A stretch of 64,000 bases of DNA from Paragonimus westermani. Taxonomy: Eukaryota; Platyhelminthes; Trematoda; Plagiorchiida; Troglotrematidae. This document shows positions 38,051 to 51,349 of this stretch, piece by piece. The position numbers and the translations under genes were made by a program. Under the pieces are notes generated by a model. That model was not told where the DNA came from, searched no databases, and worked only from the letters and a program-made list of their open reading frames with translations. The stretch's first letter is position 1. Every line of letters starts with the position of its first letter. The stretch is taken from positions 50,461 through 114,460 of the forward strand of contig QNGE01000101.1 in the NCBI GenBank assembly GCA_008508345.1, in the 5' to 3' direction.

Positions 38051-41000
38051 CTACCAGCCTGCTGAATTTGTTTTTAGAGAACTAATTTTTTCTCTGTTCT
38101 TCTCTACTACACAGTTTTGCTTATTTAGCAAATTACAGCTTGTTGGATTATTATCAAGATTGATAGCATTCCATCTCACCGTATTCACGGCTACGGCTCA
38201 AAGAGTAAAGTGATAGGTACGATGATGATAGTAGTAACAAATGAGTCTTAAACAGCACAGTGTGAAGAAAATTGCCAGGCCTATAACAGTAGATTCTGCC
38301 ACTTGGAGGAACGATTTTTGGAAACAACATTCAGGCCGCGCAGAACTGCAGAGAAATACAAGCGCACACAATACGTACAACCCATCTTTTGAAAAGTGCC
38401 GGAGACTTTATCAGTGTTACATAGCAATCAGAAAAATGATCGATACATAAGTTGTGTACTTACCATTAGTAGTGAGATTGGGGTGTGTTTATCTATAGCG
38501 GCTCCGTAAGAATTGATAGGTTGTTTATTTTAGGAGAAAAATGCAACTATTGTTATGTAGGTTACCGAAAAACCAATATAGGGAAACGCCGTCAACTGAT
38601 TGTTGATGGATACATTTTTCTGTTTCAAGTTCAATTTTTTATGGGTAATTTTGCTGATCAGTGTCACTTGGAACTCCTGGCAATTTTAAATTTCGTTTAT
38701 CTCAAACCTCGATTAGGAGTGTTTAATGAGACTGCCTCAAAAGCGGTTTGTTCACTGACTACCGTTGTAGCGGTGAACAGCCAGTTGGATTTAACTGTTT
38801 CTTATCGGAACAAGCAATTTACGAAATGGATCCCACCACACAAAGGTGGCCCTAGTCTATAATTATCGAACGCGTACATCAGTTCATTTATAAGGCAAAA
38901 AGGTTCGTGAGACAAATTTGGAAGTCGTTGCACTTCCTTTTTTCGTAAGCTGAAATCGGTCAGCCGTGTGACGGTTTTCCTGCTTGATAGCATTCACGCG
39001 TTACGGTTACAGAAGCGTTTGAAAATGTGATTCATATTTAATTGCTCCAAGTAATCAAAAAATTGACAGTAACGTAATGAATGCGTTGCAATTTCACAAT
39101 GGTTGGGGACTATTTCCAGTATACGAAAAACAGGTCTAACACTAGACAAAAATATACCAGTGATATATCCAACATTTTTAACAGCATTAAAGTAATAACA
39201 AGTCAGGAACCGATTGAATCACACAAATATAGGTTTCTGTTTGAAGTAAACTAGCAACACAAACGACAAGCCCAAATGTATCGACCATCCTAGTACCTAA
39301 CCACGAAGCCACGTCGCGAACTTAAAAGTCTGACATTTCTCCCAAGTTGCAAGTAACTGCTCCCGAAAATTTTTTAATGTCAATCAGTGGGTTCAGTGGA
39401 TTTTGCCGTGAATTTTGCTTGGAAATCTTTCTTGCCTAGTCAACGTCGTAAAGTAACTACTAATTGTTTGGCTAGATAACTGAGGACAAATGTTGAATTT
39501 ATAAGCGTGGGTTCCTTCAATTTTTCAAGTCTAGCCGAAGCCGAAACTTCTGGCGGCAGTGTTACAGGGACCTTTACCAACTTACATAACATCAATTTTA
39601 GTGAATTGTCGTGCTAATCCTCATGTGGTATTGCATTTCTTTTCGTGTCAATATCTCTATCAGATGGAAGTTGGATGCATAGCGGTGTTTGAAGCGTATA
39701 TTTTCAAATGCAAATGCGCACGCAATCCTACTGTCCCCGGTAAGCATTTCGAGACGACAATCATTAAAGTAATTTCCCTTGGTCATTCCACACAGATCAC
39801 AGGCCGATTGGGCATATCAGGACATAACAATGGTCATGGTCAGTTAACGTCTGTTACTTAGCTGAAACTGGCTGTGAAAATGTGCCTTAATATTGTTCTT
39901 GGTTGGCTGCAATTTCCACAGAACTGACCAAATGTCGTTTGTGACTATCGTAGGGACTTGGTGGGAGCTGTGTTAACGAAACAGCACGAATGATACCGTA
40001 AGTTGTTGTCAGCCGGTGCAAACAAGGAACTGGCTGAAGGAACCACACTGCAAACAATCCAGTGGACGAACTCCACTTATCCGCTTCATTCCACTGTTAT
40101 TTTTCAGAGAGGACACGGTGAAGAATACAACTGACGATTTCTCGCAATTACTTTCAGCCTCTCTCATTTTTTTACTCTACGGAAGGTTTTGTAAACCACA
40201 CGACATGCAAAATTTCCGTATGGGTAGTCATTGTTAAAACCGGCACCTTAATGCGTCCAATGTGTTATTAATATCGTCGAGTCATTAAAACCCAAATCTT
40301 GGTTGAAGGACACCATCATAGTCGGACGTATTCACTGATAGATCATTTCTAATGGAACTACTGAACGTGTTTTTCTTACCATTTCCTGGCAATATCTACA
40401 CATGTGATCCTTTCAGCTGACTTCTTCAGGCAATTCGATTGCCGTTCCGTTTAAAGAGCATATCAGTATGCTGACCATCAGTTATGACATTAAACAACCA
40501 ACCTTTAAGATGACTTGTTATATATTTGACCACAGTGTGCCTATCAACGCATGTACTCGTAAAGGCAGATGGCGGCTTTGAACGTAAGTGATACCACCGA
40601 TGTGTTTCGGATCTTCAAGCACGCTTTGGATGCATAATTGGCGGGGAATCTTGTTGCAAACCGTCAAAAGTTTACTTCTTTTGTGCTTCCCTGTTCATTT
40701 AACGTTCTCTGCTGATATGTCTGACAAGTTTCTTTGGTTCATACGTCACGTTTCAGCAGACGCAGCAGCAACTGCTCTTCTACTGGAACATCAACGGTGT
40801 GAACATTCCTCTGTTGACCGTTAGCGACATTTGCGCATTCCTTCTGTCCAAGCACTGCCCTTCTGTAAGTGCAACTGCAGAACAAGCTCCAACTGAACAG
40901 ATTAAAAACGACCAGGTGGTTTATCTTGCCTTACTTTTCACGATAACAAATCTTTCACAGCAACAGGTGACCGTACTTGTTGAGCGAACAGACTTGGCAC

Positions 41001-44000
41001 TCTTTTATTCAACACAAGACTCATGGTCTCTGCCGAGCATAACTGCTGCTGATGTTCTAAAGCATCTCGCTTACGTTTCTTCTTTTATAGTTTCATCCAG
41101 ATTAGTTTGAAATCTGTCAGAAGTAGTTAAAACATACATACTAGTGGTCTTTGACACGGCTACCTTACTTTGACGATTACTAATTCTATCTCTCTCTGAT
41201 CCTGCCAATTAAGACCATTCCTAATTTCACCCACCATTTTTTATGGGACTCGAAGTCCTGGTTCCTTTAGTTTGACAAAAATTTGTGTTAAGCGTAGTTG
41301 TCTTACCGGTCTTGGATTCTACACCTCTCCCACTTTACAATAATACTTTCTGAAATCCGTATCATCTTTGAGGTGACGTTATAGGTTTTCCTTGTACTGT
41401 TTAGTATTTGTCCACAATCACCTAAACTAGAGGGATTACACTAGCTCGGTTGGAATGAGATTGATAACTTTTTGATAGTTGGCGGTTTACACTACTCAGT
41501 TTTTTAACAAAATCAGGTGATTAAGCGCTCTGTTTAAATAAGTGACCTATATTCTTTCAAGACCATACATCTTCTGCCGTTGATCCAATGTGCCTGGCTT
41601 TCGTTATCCACCGGCTGTTGAGGGCGATTATGAGATGGTTGGGGGACAAAGAAGCTTAGGTTCGTCGTACCCTCTTAGACTCCCTGTTTCATTTCTCACA
41701 GACAGGTTTGGGTGGTTATTTGTTAGTACGAAAGACGTCTCTGTGCATATTTTAAGCTGACATCGGGACGTGAAAAGTTATGCCAAATTATTTCAAACGG
41801 AAAAACATGTTGAACATAAAGGCATACGTAGAGTGTTCAGTGACAAAAGTCCCCAGGTTTAAAGTACCGGGTTTGTGGTTGTTGTCAGTTATGGGCGCCA
41901 GCTGAACGTCGACTACATATCTCATTACACACGTGCCATATATTATAAGAAGAACAGTGCTGATCGGCAGGTTGGGGCAGACAGTATTAATGTGCTGTAC
42001 CACTTAGTACCGTTAGTGTCAACTCGGATCTAACGACTCCATTAAGCTTGAAATAAAGAGCACGACTGAGTTGCAAGTCAGTTAGTACCTGTGAAATTGA
42101 ACATGATTACTGAGACTTAGATAGCAAGACAAGTGTATTGGCGTAGCTGCTTAATACACAAGGATGTTTCCGAAACAAAAAGAATATTCTGTGCAGTGTC
42201 ATCTTCGTAATATGTGTAAGGTGTAGTAACTTTGAGCTACATCAAAACTTTCCGATTACCTATATAAGAATACAAAGGTTTTAATCATAATATAAAGATT
42301 GTCTAATCCAACTTCTCTGCGAAGAACTGGAGGAATTGTCGTGACGATCATTCTACGGTGCAATCAAATGAAACTAAAGCAATAGTAACATCACTGTGAT
42401 ACGACCTTTTTAGTAGGATAGAGAAACCGAATACATGAACCCTCGTCGTCATTTGTGGGTTCATAGTTTGATGGAAGTAAACAGTATCTTTCAAGCTGTA
42501 CGACAGTCAAGGGGTACTATGTCATATAATGGATTGTGATATCTCAAGAAAACTTTAATGAAAGCCTGTGGTTAACAGATACTGGTCATTAGTGAACAGT
42601 TTCCGAATGCGCACGTTTATTCTGATTCCATCCTATTGCTATGTCCTAACAGGGAACTTCTGATTCTGCTTTCATTGAAAGTTTACATTGATCATGCGTC
42701 ATATATCTCATTCAATGGGACATAAGTGGACAGTGCTGAATACGCCAAGTGACAGGCTGAAAAATGATTGCTGATAAAGGACTGATAGAAAATATACGTG
42801 TTTTATTGAAGCGCATGCAAAAAAGTGATTGAGAGTAACGCCTAAGTGCTGGTTTTTGTAGTCAAATATATTTCCCAACCTGGTATGCATCGCAAACCAG
42901 TGGCTACGTTTTAGCACATATAGTAGATATTAGAGTTTGGGCAGAAAGAATTTTCCAGTTATTAGATTTCCTTCATTTCAGCCTGTTTCACTTATCGATT
43001 GCGTTGTATTCTGCACCCTTTCGTAAATGTGAAATAGCTGACCAATGTAAAACACTTCTGCTTATTGTCATAATGTTGCAACTTACTGAGAACAGGCTTG
43101 TTTGGAGTTACCAAAGAAACCAAAAGAATGCTGAATTGATAGCGTTTAAAAGAGATGTGTATGTTCAATGTGACAAGCGTTCATAACGTGACGCAGTAGC
43201 ATCCACCTTCATATTTGGTCGCCGTATGAAATCTGATGAGTGTGTCGTACAATGAACTGCTACTGTACGTTTCAGACTTCAATATAGAACATATCGGAAA
43301 AATTTGATCGGCGACACAAAATGTGTCACTATGAAACAAATATTCTTCATTTCAAATGCCTCAAACTCTATTACGGTAAACTTTCTACAGTCTAGCTAAC
43401 GCGAACTTCGAATTCACCACGTAATCAAAGCAAGTATCTTGGCAGTGGCTGACAGCTTTGATTGATGAAAATGTGTTCAGATATCTCCCGGTTGCGACGA
43501 ACTTGAAACAGTTGAAATAAATTTTCACTGGTGGGATTTACGTGTTTTACTTTTTCACTTCATATTTTCAGAGCTTCAAAAGTTAATTATTATGAAGTGA
43601 TAGTTTACAGGAACAAGATACGTAAACTTTTTTCACGAGGGACATTAGTAGAGTGGTGCTAAACAGGGGACAAGCCTTTTTATCACATAAATTTTTCGTG
43701 CTTGAAGAGCACTTTTGCATCACTTTTTTCTTCTGACGTAGATGACCATTACAGATAAGCGATCCCCACGTCACTCGTTTAGTTCACCGTTAGTGGCGTT
43801 GACGGCACGCATCTAAAAGGCACACACAATAAAATGACTAGTGAAAAATCTGCACCTTTAACTTAGCAAGGGGAAACAACTTGCTGTCTGTCACATAGGG
43901 AAAGAATACCGCCTCAACGTGAAACATACATCACGAAAAGCATAGAATAATGATCCGCCCCCCGTTACTTAGAACATGGGAATGGATAGTGAATTTTATG

Positions 44001-47000
44001 TCCGAACAACTTAAGACATATTCCACACATTACCTTGTCAAGAATGTTGGTCATCAAGTTAATGGTCCGGTAAGCTTTCAAATCAAGACTTTATCCTTTT
44101 CCAGCGAGAATTATTTCTTAGGTTTCTTTGAAATGCAAGTCATATAAACAATGGTTATATTGGTTTGAATGAGTGACTGAACCATATATCACATTTATGC
44201 ATATCAGTCTGTCACCGTGGTTTATCAAAACTGCATAGTCAGATGATGAAACTGCTCAGTCACAATGTCAATCACAGCGTCAACAATATAACATTTGTGT
44301 ATCCTACTCAGCAAAAGTGTCAGTCACAAGATCGAAAGATAAAGTTCACTCTCGTTTACTTTTTATAACATTCTTGGTGTTCCATTCGCTTTGTCAAACG
44401 GACATGATGCTGAAGACCACGGTAAATGCAAAAGTCGTTATCCAACATATGATAAGTAAACATTTTGAAAATCGTTAAACGGCTAGTTCGTACACAAGCT
44501 TGGTATGTTTCTAGTGTGCGCGGATAATCTGAAACGTTCGGGTGTAAATACTCACTTGGTCATTGATTGTCAGATGGGAAGTCGTTCATTTTCTTGGTTT
44601 TAAAAGCGACTGGTCCACTAGTATGTCAAAAAGCATATTTAAGAGTTTCAACTGAAAATCGAACGCAGGGTTTCATAGCATTTAACCGACGGCTGTGCAC
44701 TGATTTGAAACATCTAGCTATTTCACGATGATTGGGTGTGACCAAAAAATTTACAGATGTCCAGCACTGCTGAATTTTGGACACTGATCAGATTGTTGAT
44801 TATGAATTCACTTTCAAAGCTGTCTCTGCTCCTGAATCACTGATCAATTTGTTTATGATCGCGTTGAATAATTTGCGTTTTGTTCATCACTGTAGTCTAA
44901 CTAAAGTTGTGAAAGACACGTCAACTAGTAAATGAACCAACTGCTTCTAAAAGAGCTTGACATCAGAGTTTCTACGTGTCAAACGCATTTGCGACGTTAT
45001 CTTATAACTTACACATATCATCCATGCCTAAAGCTCTCCGAGGTCAGGTTGAGTTAGTTATTTACGAGAAAATTTGTGATTTATCTCCATCGTTTCCGAA
45101 TAACAAAGCATATCAAAAAGACACGTCAGGTTTTCTGTTGAGGTACAGTCTTGCTACATATTTTGATTGTATAGCCTTCCAGCACGTCGGCACTGCAACA
45201 CTTTCCTGGATATTAACAAAAGTACAAATTTGTTAAGGATACGACTCACTGATTAATTATCCGCAGTATTCATTTAACTTAGTGGTTTCGCTCCACAGTG
45301 TAATTCCGCATCTTACATGTGATCAGACAAACTCGAGACAAATGAAGTCGCGATATCGAACATGTACAAAGAAAAATACAGCAGTGGAAGTGCGTACTCA
45401 GAAATACTATTACTATAATTGTCGTTTTGTCGTAGCTAGTATCATATTTTAATATGTGCGGTTTTATTGTGACCAGGACAGGTTGTGGAAAGCAGTTATA
45501 AGATGGGAAAAACATGTCTTAAAACCACCGTTGGACAGTGTCGATTATTTTTCGCAGTTTATTACCGTGATGTATCGCCCACCAACTAGATGACAGAACG
45601 TTTTCCCAATTCAACGAATAACAATCCAGTTATATGACCTAGAGACTACTAATTATCTGTTACGACATCTGCTTACCGGGCACATACGGAGACACCGGCT
45701 TTCACATCATCTTGACGTGCAAGGATGTACTTGGTCTGAATAATGTGGTCACATAACCTAAGGTATAATTAATTGCGGATGCCGCCTTGGGGCTATGGGG
45801 TCACTTGGCGGCCATGGGCGTCTTAGGCTAATGCCAGGTTTGGTTGACACACTCGGAATTGATAGTGTTGCGACCGCAAAAGGCGCATGATCAGCGAAGG
45901 TGTTTATTGCACAAACTTCCGCACAGGTTATATGAAAATATACCACCCCAAACACGTACGTTCATGTGCATGGCTGACGTGCACTCAAACAAACTGGGTA
46001 GCAGTAATTTGTCATTCACCTTGGTCGCACTTCCTCCATAGTAAGTATACACTATTCTCCATAGTTGCTTGTGTTCCATCGTCTTCTTGGTGTTGAGGCT
46101 TGACCTTTAGTTCCCAAATGTACGCACTATACTATTTAAAATAGCATTAGAGTTCAGAAAAAGACAACTGTTTTCACCAGTTTAGTTACGTGACCTAAAG
46201 TTACAGAACAATCATTGCTAAGGTTATAGTCAAGAATAAGCACCAGCTCTCATGTGATTACTAAAAATTTCCTGAAGACAGGCCTTACTTTACGTACATG
46301 AAGTGGTGGAATTCTGTCGCACGGAACAACTTCAGCAAAAGCGTTCACGTTATAAAAAGGTTGCCTGGTAACTCAGGTAAGCAATACAACATGCCTCGCT
46401 CATCATTAAGTCTCCAGTCTATGATGCCTTTAACGGAAATCTGTTAAAGGTCTGGCTGGTTTTGTCTTGTCTACGACGCTGGTCTGACTGCAAATCCTTT
46501 TTTCTGAGCACTGTGAAAAATGAAGTCCAGTTGACATGCCAAATAAGCAACTGACTGGAAAAGTTGGTCAGCTTGATTTCAGCGCGAAAGTTCACCAAAC
46601 TGGAGTAATCATACTAGTATAATGACGACAAGCAATCGCAGTATACTGCTCACACCAATACTATTCAACAGTAAGGCAGCTGCGTGGAAATACTAGAAGC
46701 AATGAAGTGCAGCATCGCATGAAATGATTCCTAGCACATAAAGGAATTGAGCGTTGACATCCATGGCAACCTTGATTTTCCTGGACCATTGTCGTGCGCA
46801 CGTGAGTGAATTTGTTTGCAATCGTGTTGAAGCGTGTAACCCATGTACTGGTTTTCCGAATAAGCCACCATTGCGCCATCAGCGTTTACGGCTCACAACA
46901 ATAGTTGCAAATGCTAACAGAAAATGTATTAATGTAGACGGTTCGACATACCAGGTTATCTGCACACATCCTAACGTTTAGTGGCACTGGACATTACCAT

Positions 47001-47899
47001 GGTTTTCAACTGTAAAGAGCAAGTCGTATTCGTGGTTGATTGCCGCACGAAACCAATATCAGAAATAAGGGATTTAATTGAGTATCTCACTTTTTCGCGT
47101 TCATCAATAATGTTTCCTGCTGCCACCAATGGAGGTTAACCTTCGTCATAAGAGTTTTACACACAGGGGTGTTTTCTGTTACGTAGCAAGTCTCTCATTG
47201 AACATGACCTAATTAAAAAGTGGAGAATTTCAACCACAGTTACTGCCGAATGACGCCGATTGCTGGCTTCCAGTGGAGAAATCGTAGCACACTTGTAGAG
47301 CTCTATTCATGTGCACACCAACAGGATGTCACAGAAGGGCCAAAATCACGTAGTTCCTCAAACCCGCTGGTTGGTACAGTGGAATGCTGCTTAGTGGTCA
47401 TGAACTTCTGTTGTAGCCAAACGACAGCAACTGCAAAGTTGGTGTTTGCACATAAAATCAATATATCAACATCTCTGTGTGTTATTTTGTCGCCAGGGAA
47501 GTTGCATAGAACAAAATTTTGATGAATAATCTAAGCAATCCTATCCACGGAGGCATTGCATCTACATACACGTATGCATTTCCAAAGTCGTTTTTTGAGG
47601 TCAATAAAACAAGAAGCAACACCAAATAACATTTCGATGAAGTTGGTTTATTTACGCGATTCAGAGAAAGTTGGTACATACGCGCTGGATGCAGACATGT
47701 TGACATCTTTCGTATTTTTTAAAAGAAAATTGTACTGCAGTTTACCTATCCAATCTGACAGTTCACATAAACTAGTTGCAAACAATATTAGGTGATAAGA
47801 CCAAATTCAAAAGAATGAGAAAAGCGTAAGATAAGCCCCACAACCAAAGATGACACTGTCGATAATATTGCACTGTGTGAATTAAAACAGGATGACTGA
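38051..47899. other. unassigned sequence
   Basis: No gene or element could be supported over 9.8 kb. The open frame at 38485-38862 is listed separately. A GC-rich patch near 45770-45870 and frames at 40588-41110 have no known motif. Confidence 0.45.
38485..38862 (+). other. 125-codon open frame, unassigned
   Basis: Second-longest open frame in the window. Residues around RRQLIVDGYIF recall the start of FLYWCH-type zinc fingers (a Leu-Val-x-x-Gly-Tyr pattern), but the downstream Trp, Cys and His ligands are absent in this frame and the other two. I treat the resemblance as chance or a very old remnant and assign no function. Confidence 0.1.
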
Positions 47900-49410
47900 C
47901 TTCATAACTTTTGAACACATCAAAACCATAGAAAACAGTATTTCCAGGTTTATTGGGATTAACCAAATTTCTTAAAAGAATTATAACCATTCGGCCTATT
48001 CTAGTCATTTGTAACACTAGCAAACTAAATGGTCATTGTAACTTTCCAGACCCTTTATACATAAGTTGTTAGAACATAACCTACGGGACTCATTTGAATG
48101 GTTAAGACAGTCAACAGACTTTACTGAGCAACAAATGCTTTCTCCCGACCGATCGTCTTTGTTTAAAAGTGAACCACTTAAGAAGACGGTATATTTTTCA
48201 TGTATTTACGCTGTGACCTAAAATTTATGCCTTCAAAAGAAGTGAAACAGTCATTACACTTTTGTAATCACTGCATACAGTTTAAATCGAGTGAACTACT
48301 ACATTGGCGAATTGATGGTGTGGCAGTGCTATCCCCCACTAGTACCGTTGCCTGCTGACAGATTCACGGTAAAACGTGAAAGTGTCCAGTTAAAATGAGC
48401 CCTTCGTAGGTTTTGTAAACAACAATATGCTTACGTGTAATCGCCTCCATAACGTTATCGTAAGAACGCTAAGTGGTGATTGGGCATTTCGGATCCAATG
48501 ATCAAAACCAACTGGATTGGTTGTTACGCGTCACTGAACTTTCTGACAATGTAGAATCCGTTGCACCTAGGTATTTTTTTGCTTACAGTACACAACTATA
48601 CACGTTCACCTGGAGTGCAACAACAATTGTGCAATAAATGTGTCACGCAGGCCCAGGGATACAAATAGCTAAGAACCGATGGTTAATGCTAACAAGCATA
48701 TGAGAAGCCAACAAAGTCTGGTGCGCGTGTTCTTTTATCGGGCCAGACGTGACTGCACTGAATACACGGCAAGAAAAAATGGCTTTGTTAAACACCACAT
48801 TACAGCTGAACGGTTACCCTAAACCGTTTATGGCAAGATTCAAACAACATCTTGTCTTAGAAGATTTATCAGGAACGGTGTCTAAAAAGCCAGTATTTCT
48901 TCGTCTTCTTAATGGCGATGTTGTGTGCCAGCTTGTTCACATTCATCTGGTAAGTTGTTTCGCGAATACATACAATGCAGCTTTTCCGTTGATTCTGTTC
49001 GGAACGTTCGGGATCCAAACGCCGAAGGTGAAAACATCTGTGCCCGAGTCAGCCAGTCCAACTTTCTCCATGATTATCGATGTAGGCTGAGGAGAATCTT
49101 ACATAGGCAGCACTGAGCGCCAGTTGCGAACAGGGGTCTTGGGGCACATCCTGAAGTGGGTGAAAAAACTGGTCGCGTAAACGTATGACGTTACAACCGC
49201 GCACAGAAGTAAGGAACCTGCATCAACCATTGCACGCAATGGTCTAATTACGCAACACCACTTCGTCCCTACAAATGTATTGCGCGTTATTTGCTCAGTG
49301 TCACACACGTGATCACTGCTCTATGCTGGAGCTATTGCCATCCGAAACTTCAAATCCGTGCCGTATGTTGAGAAAAAACTGTTTGTGGGGTTGTCGCTAC
49401 CGCAGTAGTG
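47900..49410 (+). mobile_element. Penelope-like element P4, RT plus GIY-YIG remnant
   Basis: The longest PLE copy here, about 1.5 kb. In order: GLLGLTKFLKR with IRPI (47946-48005, the PLE PxxYGLPKIHK...LRPI entry); RPFIHKLLEHNLRDSFEW (about 48050-48105); DRSSLFKSEPLKKTV; and RIDGVAVLSPT (about 48308, normally DGVAMGSPL). Then an open frame (48749-49090) holds the linker with LQLNGYPKPFMARF and KKPVFLRL. In the same frame, GESYIGSTERQL (49091 on), HILKWVKKLV, EPASTIARN and AIAIRNFK end in LSLPQ at about 49408. In the last 660 bp one frame holds throughout, broken only by three in-frame stops. The RT active-site YVDD could not be located with confidence. Confidence 0.88.
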
Positions 49411-49907
49411 ACAATGAGTGTAAAGTTTGAAATTTGACTTTCCCTGTTATCTTGTTCGCTCTTTCATCATGATATCCGAATGGACTTCAGTGTGCACTCG
49501 TGAAGATGCAGCATAATTTGTCCGGACATAAATCGTGCATTACCAACCCATTGCCTTCTTTGTTCCAATTCTTGACGGGGAAAGAATGATTCAGATGCAA
49601 GGTAGGCAGGTCATTGTCCTTCGACGGTGTACGTATGTGATACAACGATGTATAGATCAGCCAACAGAATGCAACACGTGTGGAGGGTGGATGGGAACAG
49701 GTCAGTAGGCATAATCTCTGTGATACCTTGAACTCTCATGTCAGTGCGCATCAGAAAGAACACATCGCTTAGGTCTGGAAGATCACCGAAGCGGGAGTGA
49801 AGAACATTATTTAGATTGAAGTCACTGTGGGTAACCGTGATAGGGCATCAGGTGGATTGGAGAAAGAACCAGTTGATCAAGACAAAGTGCAGAGAGATTG
49901 AAAAAGT
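49411..49907. other. unassigned sequence between P4 and HHR-SINE D
   Basis: Somewhat GC-richer than its surroundings, but with no recognisable motif. The first 60 bp may be decayed PLE 3' non-coding sequence. Confidence 0.4.
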
Positions 49908-50332
49908 CAAGGTGATTTCTGACGAGTAGTCGGGGATTCGGTTTATTTTCAAGTTGACCATCACTCACGGTTGATAGCAACTTTCGAATTCAGATAAACT
50001 TTCCGGCCAACCCCTTCAAAAAGAATCACTAGACTCGAGTTTCTCTCTCATTGGAACTCGTCAGTAGTGCATATCCTTGCCACGGTCGGGATTTGAGCTC
50101 CGGCCATTCCAATCATGAGGCAACCGTGTTAACCACTGCGCCATTGACCTCACATTAGGCACGACCGACTTATCAAATCGAACGCTCAGCCACTCCCGCT
50201 TGTGAGCAATGATCAGGTGGGCCGATCGTCTCGAGAGGAGACACAGTAACTGTCCTGTTAACTCCAGTTGATAACCCTGCGATTAGGACTTCCAAGACAG
50301 GTCGAGATCACTGATCTCATTGAACCTTTTAC
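49908..50332 (-). repeat. HHR-SINE copy D, near full-length unit
   Basis: A 425-bp minus-strand unit from the head (AGGTTCAATGAG, near 50332) to the tail end (near 49908). The A box is perfect (50133-50143, minus TGGCGCAGTGG). The B box has one change (GAGCTCAAATCC). The hammerhead at 50026-50070 is damaged. The head abuts copy E in inverted orientation. Confidence 0.92.
50026..50070 (-). ncRNA. hammerhead ribozyme, copy D, damaged
   Basis: CTGACGA, GAA, the palindromic helix III and the cleavage-site C are present. Helix I has lost its outermost pair. Helix II (GTTCC/AGAGA) has mismatches at both ends. Probably poorly active or inactive. Confidence 0.8.
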
Positions 50333-50748
50333 TTTTCGAAAGTGGCTGGCTGAAAAGTCAATCTGAATGCTGGGTCTGCGAACAAATGTAAGTGATGTTC
50401 AAGTTGAAAATAAACCAAATCTCAGACTACTCACCAGTAACCTGAAATATCGCCTTCAGGTTCAGTGAGATCAGTGATTTCGACCTGTCTTGTGAGTCCC
50501 ACTCGAGGGGTTATCGACTGGGGTTAACAAGACAATTACTGTGCCTCTTTTTGAGACGATCGGCCCACCTGACCATTGCTCACAAGCGAGAGTGGTTGAG
50601 CTTTCGATCTGAAAATTCGGTCGTGCCTAATTTGAGGTCAGTGGCTCAGTGTTCAACATGACTCTCTCATAAAAGGCGTGGCCGGGGTTCAAATCCCGGC
50701 CGTGGCAAGAATGTGCACTACTGATGAGCTTTTATTAAAGTGAAACTC
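50333..50748 (+). repeat. HHR-SINE copy E, circularly permuted monomer
   Basis: Plus-strand copy whose order is tail (50333-50455), head (50456 on), A box TGGCTCAGTGT (50642-50652), perfect B box GGTTCAAATCC (50686-50696), then the first part of the hammerhead, stopping at GAAACTC (50748). Relative to copy D it is rotated: it starts about 8 nt after the ribozyme cleavage site and ends about 4 nt before it. Its length of 416 bp is close to the 431-nt distance between cleavage sites in the A-B dimer. Confidence 0.9.
50715..50748 (+). ncRNA. hammerhead ribozyme, copy E, truncated at helix III
   Basis: Helix I 5' strand GCACTA (50715-50720), CTGATGA, helix II GCTTT-TATT-AAAGT (one G-U pair, otherwise paired) and GAA are present. 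The copy ends inside helix III, before the cleavage-site C and the helix I return strand, so it cannot cleave alone. Confidence 0.85.
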
Positions 50749-51349
50749 AAAGCGACATCTCATGCAGGCATTGCGACTCGTGACACATCCGTTCAACGTT
50801 CCGTTGTGAGTTTCATACCACAGCATTATTATACTAATGCGGTCACCAAACACTCTGACCTGAACTAACATGGTACCTACCTGAAAGAAAATTTTGTTTT
50901 GTGACTCGGCACAATGTCCCACAGTCACACCAGATCAGCCACTGTCCTCCACGACTCCAACCTCATGCTCCCATCAAAAGTCTTTCACTGAAGAGCAGAA
51001 TTAGAGAAGAGCCGTCTTCCACCTGACACTCCAACAACACACGGGCATCTTCACTGATTAAATTCTAGTGGACATATCTATATCAGGCGTTATCTCGACG
51101 TAGTTAACCTCTGTAGCCAGGTGACAGCTTTCAAGTGCTCGACTCAATCAAAATATCGTAGAAATAATGAGATGCTCACTGTTGAGCGTATCATCGCGTT
51201 TTCTTGAGTTGGGGTGGGTATCAATTCTAAAATTTCATTAACAAATTAACTCGTTACATCTTCTAATATACTTGTACTAGTCAAGAGGGAATTTATGAAA
51301 AACTCTGTGTTCGGCGAGATTTTGTTTTTCTTAAGTTCAGGATCGACAG
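50749..51349. other. unassigned sequence
   Basis: No gene or element recognised between HHR-SINE E and the BEL/Pao fragment. Confidence 0.45.

Noticed and set aside
40411..40429. CTGAAGA ... GAAAG on the minus strand
   Set aside because: Only two possible pairs in helix II and no flanking helices; likely chance.
45758..45955. GC-rich minus-strand frame with Pro- and Arg-rich end
   Set aside because: No family recognised and no context; may be repeat-derived.
46754..46981. Frame with FLDHCRAHVSE, faintly like a DDE transposase motif
   Set aside because: No second catalytic motif, no terminal inverted repeats, and the similarity is limited to a few residues.
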